NCBI GenBank assembly: GCA_963978545.1
Contig: OZ021725.1
Span: 10,047,346-10,111,345, forward strand
Source: Linyphia triangularis
Taxonomy: Eukaryota; Arthropoda; Arachnida; Araneae; Linyphiidae
Reading direction: 5' to 3'
Length of the DNA stretch: 64,000 nt
Made by a program: the position numbers and the translations under genes. Shown one piece after another: positions 21,592 through 33,525 of the stretch. The first letter of the stretch is position 1. Each line of letters starts with the position of its first letter. The notes under the pieces were generated by a model, which saw only the letters and a program-made list of their open reading frames with translations, did not search any database and had not been told where the DNA came from.

Positions 21592-22968
21592 TAGTCCGAA
21601 AGGCACCTGCAATTTTTGGACTCCATCGAACATCATTCTGAATTTTTTATAGAAATTGGAGAAAAGTGAATAGATTAGGAATCCGCTGGTCTGCCTTGGC
21701 AAAAATGGCCGAAACTGATCAAAAATCGACTAGGAATGAGATGAACTAAAATCCGATTGCCAAATATGTCATGACTTGCCAAAAAGAAAACAAATTTATT
21801 CGTCTAGAAACCCACTGCATTTTGATTTTCAATGAGAAAAAGCGCAAACGATTTCTGATCTTTGGCTCGGAAAACTTGTATCTTTTAAAAGTAAGCCAAA
21901 TTGGCTACATCAGTTACGTCATCAGTGACGTAATGTTTATTGCCAACTTGGCTCCCTTTTAATAGCGGCAAGTAGAGCGTCGTCAGGTATCCGAATTGTC
22001 TGCAACCTTCTTAAGGGGGTCCAGTACCGAAATATCTTCAAAAATCTCAATTTTTTTTTCTGATTTTAAAAAATAGTTCATACATTCCTGAAGAGAATGA
22101 TGTTTTTATCTTATTCCTCCGGTGATTAGAATACCATAAAATTACCTGTGATTTAAACATCACTAATGGGCGTAACACCTTGAAGCGTCTGCTTAAAGTG
22201 CGTTTTTCGAACACTAGTGTTTTTCACAGATGTTGCATATTCAAATTGATATATCTCCAGAACCATTAACAATAGACAATTCAAATTTTTGGAGCATTTA
22301 ATTTATATAGTTTTAAATATTTTGTCTTCACAGAATTTTATTTTTTTAATTCTGTTTTAAAATATAACATTTAGCGTAAAAGATAACATAAAAAAAAAGA
22401 AAAAAATTTCAATATTTTAACTTTGAGAATTTTTTTAATTTTTTTTAATTCACTTATCAAAATTCTGTGAAGATAAATTTTCTTTATATAATTATGTATT
22501 ACAGAAAGCTTTCCATTTGAAAAAAAATTTATTTTTTCTTGACTTATATCAAAATACGCAAACATCAATTATTATGGATTTTTCTTGGTTTTTAAATTTT
22601 TTTTTAAATAACTAAACACACTATTTAAAAACACATTTTCTCAAAGATATATAAATAGTATCTCATACATAAAATAAATTTTTGACATAAAAATGTACAT
22701 AAATAAGGTTTTTTTTTATTTTCGGTACCGGACCCCCTTAATTGAAAATTAAAGAGTGAGGGTTACCAAATAAAAAAAAAAAATGCTCATTATTTGTCAA
22801 GTTATGGCACGTTTGGCAATTGGATTTAGTTCAACTTATTAAAAGTCGGTTTTTGAGCAGTTTCGGCCATTTTTGCCACGGCAGACCAGTGGATTCGTAA
22901 TCTACTCACTTTTCTTCGATTTCTATAAAAAATTCAGAATAATGTTCGACGGGGTCTAAAATTTTTCA
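21592..22968. mobile_element. Palindromic TA-MITE, copy 2, split by a TTAA MITE
   Basis: The left arm begins (TA)GTCCGAAAGGCACCTGCAA. The arms and central motif TTACGTCATCAGTGACGTAA (21914-21933) match copy 1. The right end is diverged. A TTAA MITE sits at 22011-22741 exactly where the other copies read CCTTCTTAATTGA. Confidence 0.85.
22011..22741. mobile_element. TTAA-flanked MITE 3
   Basis: TTAA at both ends; termini GGGGGTCCAGTACCGAAA and (reverse complement) GGGGGTCCGGTACCGAAA. Empty sites exist in TA-MITE copies 1 and 3 (TTAA at 19673-19676 and 31404-31407). A second member in opposite orientation is at 39937-40659. The long interior is AT-rich and partly self-complementary, with no transposase. 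Confidence 0.93.
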
Positions 22969-23192
22969 CTACATATATTGCACCTGCTATACACCTGCAT
23001 TGTTTATTGACGAATCCATCCAAATGACAATAAACCTCACTGGTAAACCATACCCTGCCGTTATCAAATTTACTCCTATCAATCAATTTTATAAATTGAC
23101 ATATTTAGAGTTCCGTACCTGATATCCAATGCTCAAATTGTCTCTTCTGTTTCTGTCTCTCAGTGATTTGCAGTTGCGTCATTTCAAAGTTA
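22969..23192. other. Unassigned sequence
   Basis: No gene or repeat recognised. Confidence 0.35.
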
Positions 23193-23205
23193 GGGATTTA
23201 TTTCT

Positions 23206-23387
23206 GGTTTTGTTTGTACGCTCGCTCATCGACCTATTTTTGTACACAATAATGGCTAGTCAGGCCGGGACCCACTGCTTAACGTAGATTCTAAACCACA
23301 ACGGACATCCATGCCTAACCCAGGATTCGAACCCGGAATCTTTGGCATGCGAGTCCAGAGCGCTGACCACACTGCTATCAGGTTGGC
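23206..23387 (-). mobile_element. tRNA-headed SINE, family B, copy 1
   Basis: The minus-strand sense contains a perfect B box GGTTCGAATCC (complement at about 23322-23333) and an A-box-like TAGCAGTGTGGTCAGCG upstream. The 3' part reads (plus strand) ATCGACCTATTTTTGTACAC. A near-exact duplication, GGATT(T/G)ATTTCTG, flanks it at 23193-23205 and 23388-23400. Other copies: 50524-50703 and 57286-57460. Confidence 0.82.
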
Positions 23388-23526
23388 GGATTGATTTCTG
23401 AAAGACTCAGTACGCGTTAAAATCGATAATAATTTAGGCAATCGATACAAAATTTTGACCTCCCCCCTTTTCGATGGGTGTACCTTCTCCTTAAAATCGA
23501 ATATTTAGAAAACATTACCATAATAT

Positions 23527-24192
23527 TGTTACGAATTTTTGTATATTTGTAAATATTTCGTATTGTTAATTTTGTAAATAGGAAAATTTATGTACATCTC
23601 GCATAAGGCAGTGCAATAGTTCGTCTTTAGTACTCTGCTTGATAACGAGTTTTACAAGGAGCAGGGCATTTAACATTATGGTAATGGCAATCTCGCCGAT
23701 TTGGCAACCATTTGGCGACATTTTCGGTCCCCATGTACATGTATAGGACTTTTCGACTACGATCTGGAAAGTTCTCCTCCAAATATCTACCTCTAGAAGT
23801 TTCAAGAATGTTCGCCTCCCCTATATAAGACCGTCCGTGAGTGGAGTTGGTTGGTTAGTCAGTAGTTGACTGAGTTGAGTCAGTTAGTGGACTGGAATTA
23901 CTGAGTTAGTTGAGATACTGACTGAGTGGAGTTACTGACTTGGTTGTCTGTCAGCGAGCATTCAGAGAGTTCCGAAAGTGAACTGTATTGCATTGTCTTT
24001 TGCGGCGATTTAGCAGTTGTGTGTCAAGTAACTGCTGTTTGTGCTCTATTGTTGTGTATAGAGCTGTATTGAGTCTACTAGAACGAGAAGTTCTGGAATT
24101 GTAAGAGAATCTGTGAAGAGTTATATCGGAATAAATTTCTGCAAGTTTTGATCTGCTTTGGCTTCAAATCTTTCGAACGCGTCCACGCAACA
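23527..24192 (+). mobile_element. Solo LTR, family L, copy 2
   Basis: TGTTACGAATTTTTGTATAT start and GCAACA end, with ATAT on both sides (23523-23526 and 24193-24196). TATA box CCCTATATAAGACC near 23818; AATAAA near 24131. The TTGGCGAC cluster is short in this copy. GTTAGT/GACTGAGTT-type short repeats follow the TATA box. Confidence 0.85.
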
Positions 24193-24224
24193 ATATTATT
24201 AAACGAAGTTTATGTTCTTCAATA

Positions 24225-24735
24225 TTCAGTGAAGAAATAATCAAACTCATAAAAACAAAGTGTTTAGTATAAATCCTGTATTTGCATTGCCAATTTTCAT
24301 ATTCATAAACATTATATATATTCTGTTGTCAGCGTGTGCTTGGTGTTTGAATCTAATTTTAAATTTTACCATCAGCAAAATATACGACAAACTACGTTTC
24401 AAAGTTTATTTAATAAAAACTGAATGCGAATTTATGCATTCACATCCAAATATCTCTTATTTGTTCTGATTAAAACAATTTTGGCTGCTGGAAAGTGTTT
24501 CAACATTGATCGGCTAAATGGGATTTATTAGTATTCCAAAACAATTATAGAAGCGTGTGTAAAAGAGGCCTTTTTTTAGTAACAGAGACGGTCACCAAAA
24601 CTTGATAGAATGCATTGTCATCCACATCGAATCTATCTGCCAAATTTCAAAGTTTCAACTCGATCACATGACGACAAGTGGGTTAGTTAGGCTTCCGCAG
24701 ATTTGCCCGGAAGCTACATACAAACAGAATAGAAG
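24225..24735 (+). repeat. Dispersed repeat family R, copy 2
   Basis: Blocks CTCATAAAAACAAAGTG, GCATTGCCAATTTTCAT, GCATTCACATCCAAATATCT and GGGTTAGTTAGGCTTCCGCA are colinear with copy 1. No coding frame. Confidence 0.6.
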
Positions 24736-24764
24736 TTAATACAAAGGATATGAAAACTTAGTTA

Positions 24765-25915
24765 ACCATGTTTTAATTCCTTTATTCTAAGTTTTATTAT
24801 GTTTATTATTATCCTTTATTCTAAGTTTCATTATGTTTATTGTTATCCTTTATATTAAGTTTCATTATGTTTATTATTATCCTTTATATTAAGTTTCATT
24901 ATGTTTATTGTTATCCTTTATATTAAGTTTCATTATGTTTATTATTATCCTTTATTCTAAGTTTCATTATGCTTATTGTTATCCTTTATATTAAATTTCA
25001 TTATGTTTATTATTATCCTTTATTCTAAGTTTCATTATGTTTATTGTTATCCTTTATATTAAGTTTCATTATGTTTATTATTATCCTTTATTCTAAGTTT
25101 CGTTATGTTTATTATCCTTTATTCTAAGTTTCATTATGTTTAGTATTATCCTTTATATTAAGTTTCAATATGTTTATTATTATCCTTTATTCTAAGTTTC
25201 ATTGTGTTTATTATTATCCTTTATATTAAGTTTCATTATGTTTATTATTATCCTTTATTCTAAGTTTCATTATGTTTATTATTATCCTTTATATTAGGTT
25301 TCATTATGTTTATTATCCTTTATTCTAAGTTTCATTATGTTTATTATTATCCTTTATTCTAAGTTTCATTATGTTTATTGTTATCCTTTATATTAAGTTT
25401 ATTATTATCCTTTATATTAAGTTTCATTATGTTTATTATTATCCTTTATATTAAGTTTCATTATGTTTATTATTATCTTTTACATTAAGTTTCATTATGT
25501 TTATTATTATCCTTAATATTAAGTTTCATTATGTTTATTATTATCCTTTATATTAAGTTTCATTATGTTTATTATTATCCTTTATATTAAATATCATTAT
25601 GTTTATTATTATCCTTTATATTAAGATTCATTATGTTTTTTGCCGACCAAACGGTATAGTGGTTAGCGTGCTAGCTTCTAGACCGCGAGGATGCGGGTTC
25701 GAGTCCCGTGTTAGGCATGGGTGTTTGTAAATATATGTTGGCTTGTCTAATGACGAATGTTTCGGCGCATTATAGCCCTCGTGTTGCTGACGGCTCCAGA
25801 TAATCTGAAAACAACCAACCAAATCATTATGTTTATTATCATCCTTTAAATTAAGTTTCATTATGTGTATCGTTATCCCTTTTATTAAGTTTCATTATGT
25901 TTATTATTATTCTTT
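24765..25915. repeat. 34-bp minisatellite
   Basis: The unit TTTCATTATGTTTATTATTA followed by TCCTTTATATTAAG (34 bp) is repeated about 30 times with variants (TATATTAAG/TATTCTAAG, TTATTATT/TTATTGTT, and short units lacking ATTATT). A family A SINE interrupts the array at 25642-25821. The interspersed TATATTAAG and TATTCTAAG variants give a local higher-order pattern. Confidence 0.92.
25642..25821 (+). mobile_element. tRNA-headed SINE, family A, copy 3
   Basis: Complete copy with an intact B box GGTTCGAGTCC and CAACCAACC tail, inserted in the 34-bp minisatellite. TCATTATGTTT occurs on both sides, although this is also part of the array unit, so the duplication cannot be separated from the array itself. 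Confidence 0.92.
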
Positions 25916-26357
25916 ATATATATTAAATCGAAATAGGCTTAACTTTTTTTTCTTTTTTCTACACTGTTACAGCAGAAACAATGCTACAAAATACTCCTAT
26001 TCAACCTGCTTTACGATACTTGAGCTATATTTTGACATTCAACAATTCTCTAGAAATAACGTCTGAATTTAAAACCACAATGACGTATTAAAAATAATAA
26101 TGAAATATGTCTGACAATATTTTGCTCCCAGAAGGGCGTGTGTGTAGCATCAACAAAAGAAAATGATATTTGTTTTCATTAGAATACTCGAAAAAGAATC
26201 TAGTTCACATTGTTCTGAAGACTCATTATTAAAGATAAAAATAAAAAAATTCGTTTATTGAAAGATTTTCTTTTGAAGATGTTTTTGATTGAAAGATAAT
26301 GGCAGCCTTTCAAAGAAAAATCTTTTCAATTCTCGGAACCTCTATTATTTCAAAACA

Positions 26358-26390
<33 letters not shown>

Positions 26391-26605
26391 GAAGCATTTA
26401 AGATTATTTTCAATATGATTGGTTCTGTCAGACGCAAAATGAGTGCTTAGCATGAGTTAGAAATCCCCTTTTAAGATGTCCTAACTAAAAAGGAAAGGAG
26501 AATTATTCTCCTTACTTTGATTTACATGTAAGAAGTGACTTTTATTTGTCAAAGAATTTTTATATTTGGAAATTATTCAAAAATCTTATTTGATAAAAGA
26601 ATCAT
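25916..26605. other. AT-rich sequence without recognisable gene
   Basis: Nothing supported. A poly-A tract of about 33 bases lies at 26358-26390. Confidence 0.4.
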
Positions 26606-26611
26606 TTAAAT

Positions 26612-27322
26612 TGTTACAAATTTCTGTATATATGTAAATATTTCGTAGTATTAATTATGCAAAAAGAAAATTTTATGTACATTTCGCATAAGGCAGCTCA
26701 AGAGTCCGACTTTACTTCGCTTTCCTGCAATGTGTCTCTTAATGCTTGAAAACGAGTTTTACAGAGATATTGCTGGAAAAAGAGGAACCTGGAAGGCCAT
26801 CTAACATTATGGTTAATGACAATCTCGCCAAGTTGGCGATGGTTTTGGTGACTAATTTTAATCGCCGAATTTGGCGAGAAATCGCCAAATGTCACCAAAC
26901 TTGGCGACTATTTGGCGACATTTTCAGTCTCCATGTACCTGTATAGGGCATTTTGACTGTGATCTGGAAAATTCTCCATGTTTCTATCTCTAGAAGATTC
27001 GCGAAGATTCGCCTTCCTATATAAGGCCTAAGAGAGAGAGTGATGGAGTTGAGTTACTGAGTTAGTTGTCTCTCAGTGAGCATTCAGAGTAGTTCCAAAA
27101 GCGAACTGTATTGCATTGTCTTTTGCGGTGATTTTAGCAGTTGTATATCAAGTTTTTTAACTGCTGTTTTGTGCTCTATTGTTGTGTAAAGAGCTGTATT
27201 GAGTCTACTAGAACGAGAAGTTGTAGAGTTGTAAGAGAATCTGCGAAGAGTTATATCGGAATAAATTTCTGCAAGTTTTGATCTGCTTTGGCTTCAAGTC
27301 GTTCGAACCCATCCACGCAACA
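26612..27322 (+). mobile_element. Solo LTR, family L, copy 3
   Basis: TGTTACAAATTTCTGTATAT start and GCAACA end, flanked by AAAT (26608-26611 and 27323-27326). This is the only family L copy here not inserted at ATAT. TATA box CCTATATAAGG near 27013; AATAAA near 27259. The CGCCAAxTTGGCGA cluster spans about 26824-26925. Confidence 0.85.
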
Positions 27323-27645
27323 AAATTTATATTATTTACATGTGATGAATCTGTGCCTATTTTTAAGTTCTTCATATTAACTTCGATTTTGTGTGCCGAT
27401 AGGAGGCCAATCCGCAGACGCCTAATCAACCCCTCTTGCCGTCATCGAATCGGGCTGAAACTTGGTAGATAAATTCGATGTCGATGACAATGCATTCTAT
27501 CAAATTTTGGGGGCTGTTACAGTCACTAAAAGGTTGCTTTTACAGAATACTAATTAATCAACTTGCCTTCATTCAATCGTATTAAAATGGGATTGAACCG
27601 ACCATCGTTGAAACTTTTTTCTGTTGCAAATTTTTTATTAATAAA

Positions 27646-28852
27646 TCTATAATAATAAAACAAGCTGTGTGTCTGTCTGTCTGTGGGTCTATAGAAACCT
27701 ACTTAAAATTGGAGTAGAGCTCTGAAATTCTCAGCATAATTAGTTTCGGCCTTCTAATCGTATGCATGTCAAACAGAATGTTAAAATTTTAATTAGTTCT
27801 TTTTCAATTAATTTTTATATAATTTTTTTTTTACAAAGTGACTTCAAGCAGAGATACAGCTCTGAAAGTTTCAACATATGTAGTTTTAACCTTCTAATTG
27901 GACTTTTGAAAAACCGAATATTAAAATTTTAAGTAGTTATTTTTTAATTAATTTTCATAATTAATTAAAAAAAATTTTACCAAACGACTTTTAATAGGGC
28001 TACAGTTCTGAAATTTTCAACGTAAGTAATTGAGGCCTTCTAATTAGACTTTTGAAAAATAGAATAATTTCAAATTTTTATTTAGTTCTTTTTTAATTAA
28101 TTAATAAATATTTTACAAAATGATTTCTATTAGGGCTACAGTCCTGAAGTTTTCAATTTTAGTAGTTGTGCCCTTCTAATTGGAATTTTGAAAAACAGAA
28201 CTTTAAAATTTTACTTGTTTTTTACATATTTTTTTTAACTATAACAAATATGCTGCAAAACTATTTCTAATTGGGCTACAGTTCTGAAATTTTCAATACA
28301 AGTAATTTTGGCCTTGTAATTGGACTTTTGACAAAAAATAGGATAACATTTTGATTAATATTTTCATAAAAAGCGACTTCTAATAGGCCTAGAGCTCTGA
28401 AAGTTTCTAAATAAGTAGTTTTGGCCTTCCAATTTTGCTTTCCACAAACACGTGTTAAAATAATCTTAAAGGGGTGTTGTATTATTGTATTAATGGGATA
28501 TTAACGGGGATTTTTTGTTTCTCTGTTAAGGCTTTACGTAGCAATTAGGTTTTAGTGAGTGAAGCGAGCTTACGCTTACGCAGCAATGAACCTTTCAGAG
28601 AGCGAAGCGAGCCTCTGTTTGCATAGAAATGAACCTTTCAACGAGTGAAGTAAGCCTGTGCTTATGTGTCAATGAACTTTTCAGTGAACGAAGCTAACTC
28701 GATTTTTCATAGCGTTGAACCTTCCTGCGAGTAAAGCGCCTAAAACTGGGACCTATACACCAATGGCGGATTTCCGTAACGCGAGGCCTCACAGCTAGCT
28801 ACGATATTGCACACTTTAAAATTTCGTAGCGATGTACGGGTATTCAGCTAGT
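27646..28852 (+). mobile_element. Helitron-like non-autonomous element
   Basis: It starts TCTATAATAATAAAACAAGC then GTGTGTCTGTCTGTCTGTGG, and ends GGGTATTCAGCTAGT. Helitrons characteristically begin with TC, end with CTRR(T) and carry a hairpin just upstream of the end. Here GCTACGA (28798-28804) pairs with TCGTAGC (28824-28830). The interior has about six diverged units of roughly 135-145 bp and four units of about 55 bp containing AGCGAAGCGAGC. No Rep/helicase sequence. A 7-bp TAATAAA on both outer sides is unexpected for a Helitron. Confidence 0.6.
28550..28745. repeat. Short tandem repeat inside the Helitron-like element
   Basis: Four diverged units of about 55-60 bp, each with GAGxGAAGxxAGC and AATGAACCTTTCA. 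They sit just upstream of the 3' hairpin and are more GC-rich than the element's 5' part. Confidence 0.7.
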
Positions 28853-29074
28853 GACTAATAAAATTACTTCAAACAGAATAAATAATGATATCTGGATGTG
28901 AGAATCACGTTAATTTTTAATAAATAAATTTTGAAACGTTGTTTGCCGTACATTTTGCTGATAGAAATGTTTTTGATATCGGCACTGTGTTAATGAATAT
29001 AAAAATTGACAATGCATATAAAGGATTTTTTAAGAACTCTGTTTTTATGGGTTATATTATTTATCAAACAAGAG

Positions 29075-30725
29075 TAAAAAAAATATGAAAATTTCTTGTT
29101 AAATTCTAGACAATATTTTCACTGTAAAACAGTTTAATTTGTCCATCTTTGTTAAACTATTTATATTAACTTCGGCTATATTTGTGAGTGTGTTGATTGT
29201 TGCGAGCAAATTTGCGGTGGTCCAATCGATATTGTTGCGTAGGATGGGTTCGAAAGATTTGAAGCCAAAGCAGATCAAAACTTGTAGAAATTTATTCCAA
29301 TATAACTCTTCACAGATTCCTTTACAACTCCAGAACTTCTCGTTCTAGTAGACAGAATACAGCTCTTTTCACAACAATAGAGCACAAAACAGCAGTTAAA
29401 AACTTGACAACACAACTGCTCAAATCGCTGCAAAAGACAATGCAATACAGTTCGCTTTCGGAACTCTCTGAACGCTCACTGAGACTCAGTAATTCCAGTC
29501 AACTAATGGACTCAGCTAACAACTAACTCCATCACCCGCTCTCTTGAGCTTTTATAGGGGAGGCGAACATACGTGAAATTTCTAGAGATAGATATTTGGA
29601 GAATTTTCCAGATCGTAGTCGAAAAATCCTATACATGTACATGGGGACCGAAAATGTCGCCAAATGGTTGCCAAGTTTGGCGACATTTGGTGATTTCTTG
29701 CCAAATTTGGCGACAAAAATTAGTCGCCAAAACCGTTGCCAATTTGGCGAGATTACCATTACCATAATGTTAAATGCCCTGCTCCTTGTAACACTCGCTT
29801 CCCAGCGTTACCTCTGTAAAACCCATTATCAAGCATCAAGACCCATATTGCCGGGAAGCCAACTTAATGACGAACTATTGCACTGCCTTGTGCGAAATGT
29901 ATATAAGTTTTCCTATTTACAAAATTAACACTACGAAATATTTACAAATTTACAAAAATTCGTAACAATATGAATCTTGGCAGATAGATTTGTTGTCGAT
30001 GATAATGCATTGTAAAAAGTTTTGGGGGCTTTTACTTAAAGACTGCTTTTACATGTTTCATTTGTATTTTAAAGAAAGTACTGTAATTGTTTTTCGGTAT
30101 GTGGTAGCACTTCTGTACAACTTCTGATTCAAATTTAAGAAGCTTAGCTGAGCTGTTTATTTTTATCTAAAATAAAATTAATCCAGCTTCTACTTCAGCA
30201 TTTAGCAAGCTTTTATTAAATTTAGTATACTTTAATCTTAAAACATAACATTTCATACGCGTCTATTGACGTTTTAGAGGACTAATTAACATATATTCCG
30301 TCATTCAATAGAGTTGAAACTTGGCAGGTAGACTCATTGTCGTTAACAATGCATTCATGCAATGAAGTTTTGGGAGGGTGCATGGTACGGTCGATAGTTT
30401 TCTTCGTAATGCTGAAACACAATGAAAAGTTCATCTGAGATCAATATCGCTTTAATAAGTTGCAATTGCACATATAAGTTATAAATGCATATAAAGGATA
30501 ACAATTTTCTTATTAATGGATCTTTTTAAATCTTTTATATTAATCTGAAACTTGGCAGATAGAATCGATATCGATGGCAATGCATTCTATCAAATTTTTC
30601 TGGAATTGTGGATGTCACTGTCACTGAAAGGTCGCTTTTATGGAATATTAATAAACCAGCTTGCCGTCATCCAGTCGCACTGAAATAGCATTTAACCTAT
30701 CATTGAAGAAACTATTTCCTGTTGC
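29075..30725 (-). repeat. Dispersed repeat family R, copies 4-6
   Basis: R blocks flank the solo LTR at 29233-29967 and are continuous without it (…GGTGGTCCAATCG then GAATCTTGGCAGATAG). Further partial copies lie at 30285-30490 and 30535-30725, each with a GAAACTTGGCAG and GATxxCAATGCATTC block. Confidence 0.6.
29233..29967 (-). mobile_element. Solo LTR, family L, copy 4
   Basis: Reverse orientation: it begins TGTTGCGTAGG and ends TTCGTAACA, flanked by ATAT (29229-29232 and 29968-29971). It is inserted inside repeat R. The TTGGCGA cluster spans 29655-29755; AATAAA and the TATA box are present on the minus strand. Confidence 0.87.
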
Positions 30726-30986
30726 CTAAATTGTTTTAAGTAAGGTTTAGTATTTTAGGTTTAAAATTAGTAAAGGAAAAAGTACTACTTTCTCCACGAT
30801 ATTGGATTTAAAATGATTAAAAAAAGTTTAATTTTTTGCACGTTTTTTTAAAAAATAATATTAGCCTTTTGACTTTAAATAAATTATTGCAAATGTACTT
30901 TTTTCTAATGTTTATTACTAGTACTAAAGTTCTTAAATTTAATACATATATAGTAAACAATATATGTAAATAAATAACAGGTGTAA

Positions 30987-31650
30987 TAGTCGGAGAGGCG
31001 ACTGCAATTTTTGGACCCCATCGAACATCATTCTGAATTTTTTATAGAAAATTGAGAAAAGTGAGTAAATTACGAATCCACTGGTCTGCCGTGGCAAAAA
31101 TGGCCGAAACTGATCAAAAATCGACTTGGAATGAGTTGAAGTAAAATCCGATTGCCAAATATGTCATAACTTGCCAAAAAGAGACAAACTTATTCTTCTG
31201 GCAACCCACTTCATTTTGATTTTCAATGAGAAAAAGCGCAAACGATTTCTGATCTTTGGCTCGGAAAACTTATATCTTTTAAAAGTAAGCCATATTGGCG
31301 ACATCCGTTACGTCATCTGTGACGTAATGTTTTTTGCCAATTTGGCTCATTTGGAAAAAATGCAAGTAAGCCATAGCCACACATCCGAATCGTCTGCAAC
31401 CTTCTTAATTGAAAATTAAAGAGTGAGGGTTACCAAATAAAAAAAAAAATACTCATTATTTGGCAAGTTATGGCGCATTTGGCAATTGGATTTAGTTCAA
31501 CTTATTAAAAGTCAATTTTTGACCAGTTTCGGCCATTTTTGCCACGGCAGACCAGTGGATTCGCAAACTACTCACTTTTCTCCAATTTCTATAAAAAAAT
31601 TCAGAATAATGTTCGATGGGGTCCAAAAATTGCAGTCGCCTCTCAGTCTA
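30987..31650. mobile_element. Palindromic TA-MITE, copy 3
   Basis: Complete copy with TA at 30987-30988 and 31649-31650, arms as in copy 1, and a central TTACGTCATCTGTGACGTAA at 31308-31327. It carries the unoccupied TTAA site (31404-31407) that is filled in copy 2. Confidence 0.88.
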
Positions 31651-32094
31651 TAAGAGAGATTCAAACAACAAGAAAAAAAAATAACTTCAACTTCTCTATA
31701 AATTTATCAACAAAAAAAAAAAAAAAAAAAAAAAAAATCAGCTGTTTCCTACTTAGTAGACTAGGCAAAGGAACAACAGACGTCAAATAATTCAGTACAT
31801 GAAATGTCAAATCTACAGCCTTCTTGGTGAACGTCTTTCCCAGACTATAGTTTACATAACAAGTGTAAAGTAAGTATATTTGCACACAAAACAAGTTATG
31901 GGTAGGAATTGTTTGTTTTGCCCGACTTATTTGCTGTACAGTATTTGCTGTGGGGATGCAGCCTGATTTGAATAATTTTTCATTCCGAAGGGTAGGGGTT
32001 TCATCTTGAAAGTGAATACTCTAATGTTTTCTCAGTATATTTATTCTCTTAGTAAATTTAAATATGAATATCATTTCGCCAAATGTAAATAGGG
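31651..32094. other. Unassigned sequence
   Basis: A poly-A tract of about 28 bases at 31711-31737; otherwise nothing recognised. Confidence 0.35.
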
Positions 32095-32177
32095 GTGTGG
32101 AACATCGCACAACTCTCACTATAATAATGCTCATTGCATTAAAATTTGATATAGTGTTATTTACCGTTTTTTATATT

Positions 32178-32338
32178 GCCGACCAAACGGTATAGTGGTT
32201 AGCACAGTAGCTTTTAGGCGGTGAGGATGCGGGTTCGAGTCCCGTGTAAGTGTATGTTGGCTTGTCAAATGGCGAATGTTTCGGCGCACTATAGCCTTCG
32301 TGTTGCTGATGGCTCCAGATAATCTGAAAACAACCAAC
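32178..32338 (+). mobile_element. tRNA-headed SINE, family A, copy 4 (internally deleted)
   Basis: It lacks about 20 bp after the B box (CCCGTGTAAGTGTATGTTGG). The duplication CCGTTTTT(T)ATAT flanks it. B box GGTTCGAGTCC intact. Confidence 0.9.
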
Positions 32339-32599
32339 CGTTTTTATATTTTGACTCATTCAAATAAAAAATGGCCAGTTTGGCGCTATATTTGGGAATA
32401 ATATTTACATGGCCAAAAAAAAATCCTCCAAAGTGGCAAAATTGGCGATGTTATTCAGTAGACATTACATTGTCCTTTCTAGTGGGTGAAGCAGAAAAAA
32501 AATCAATCGTTGATGGGCGATGTTCAGAGAGCTCTTTGTTAAAGGCACTCGTTTTTTGACTTTTTACCTTTTATCGTATTTCTACGGAACATTTTTTTT

Positions 32600-32775
32600 G
32601 CCGACCAAACGGTATAGTGGTTAGCTTGCTAGCTTCTAGACCGCAAGGTTGTGGGTTCGTGTCCCGTGTTTGGCATGGGTATTTGTAAATGTATGTTGGC
32701 TTGTCTAATGACAAATGTTTCGGCGCATTGCAGCCCTCGTGTTGCTGACGGCGCCAGATAACCTGAAAACAACCA
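32600..32775 (+). mobile_element. tRNA-headed SINE, family A, copy 5
   Basis: The B box is altered (GGTTCGTGTCC). It ends AACCTGAAAACAACCA. A possible duplication, TCTACGGAAC against TCTAGGGAAC, has one mismatch. It sits in repeat D about 260 bp from copy 4. Confidence 0.87.
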
Positions 32776-33525
32776 AATCTAGGGAACTTTCGATAGAGGG
32801 AACAATTTAAGAGACATTAGCACAGAGATTTTAATTAAAATCGTTGAAGCAGTTTTTTAGCAATTACTAAAAACCATGATTTTTTCATCATTTCGACCTT
32901 TTGCGGAAGCGTGTTTTTGAAGAAAACCTTAATGTTAGGTCCCAAGGCCACCGGTTACCCGCACACCAAATTTGAACATTGCAAGTCAATTTGTTTGGGA
33001 GTTATGCTAATCACGTACACTCAAACAGACATTTTTTTCCGAACCACTTTTTTGAAATCATGATGTTTAAAACGTGGAGATAGGCAAAAGAAAAAAAAGA
33101 AAAAAAGAAAAAAAAAAAAAAAAAATCAATTGTTTTTTTTGACCGAATGCTATACTTTAATTTCCCTAAGTTGTAAACATATGGGTAATTGAAAGTTAAA
33201 GTAGAAAGTTAAATCTGACGGGCACTTTTTTTTAAGTAATGAAAATCTACAATTATTTGCGCAATCCTAAGTCATTATTATTAATCCAAACATGCATTAT
33301 GTTCTTTTCCCTTGAAAATCAATTTCACTTTGTAAATAAATTCCCTCAGTAAAAATGGTCAGCCATAAAAGTCATGAAATGTAATAGCTGTCGCCAAGCG
33401 GCGGCGTTTCATTTCTTTGGGGGTACTTTTGCACAATCAACTGAAATGGGATTATTAAGGAGATCTTTATAGGCAATCAGCAGTTGCCTAGCTAGAGTTT
33501 TCATAGAAATAATCTCATTCAGTGG

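Larger units (their letters stand above)
27340..29070 (-). repeat. Dispersed repeat family R, copy 3, interrupted
   Basis: R blocks in reverse orientation (GCCGTCATCGAATCGGGCTG, GATGTCGATGACAATGCATT, then after an interruption ATCTGGATGTGAGAATCACG and TGCATATAAAGGATTTT). The gap is filled by a Helitron-like element at 27646-28852. Confidence 0.6.
32095..33200 (+). repeat. Dispersed repeat family D, copy 2
   Basis: Ordered D blocks (GGTGTGGAACATCGCACAAC, AAAATGGCCAGTTTGGCG, GATTTTAATTAAAATCG, and AACATTGCAAGTCAATTTG followed by GTTATGCTAATCACGTACAC). Two family A SINEs interrupt it. The left end shares GGGGTGTGGAACATCGCAC with the far end of copy 3. Confidence 0.75.

Noticed and set aside
23527..27322. 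Full-length LTR retrotransposon between two family L LTRs
   Set aside because: The 2.4 kb between 24192 and 26612 is repeat R and a 34-bp minisatellite, with no gag-pol, primer-binding site or polypurine tract; each LTR has its own 4-bp duplication.
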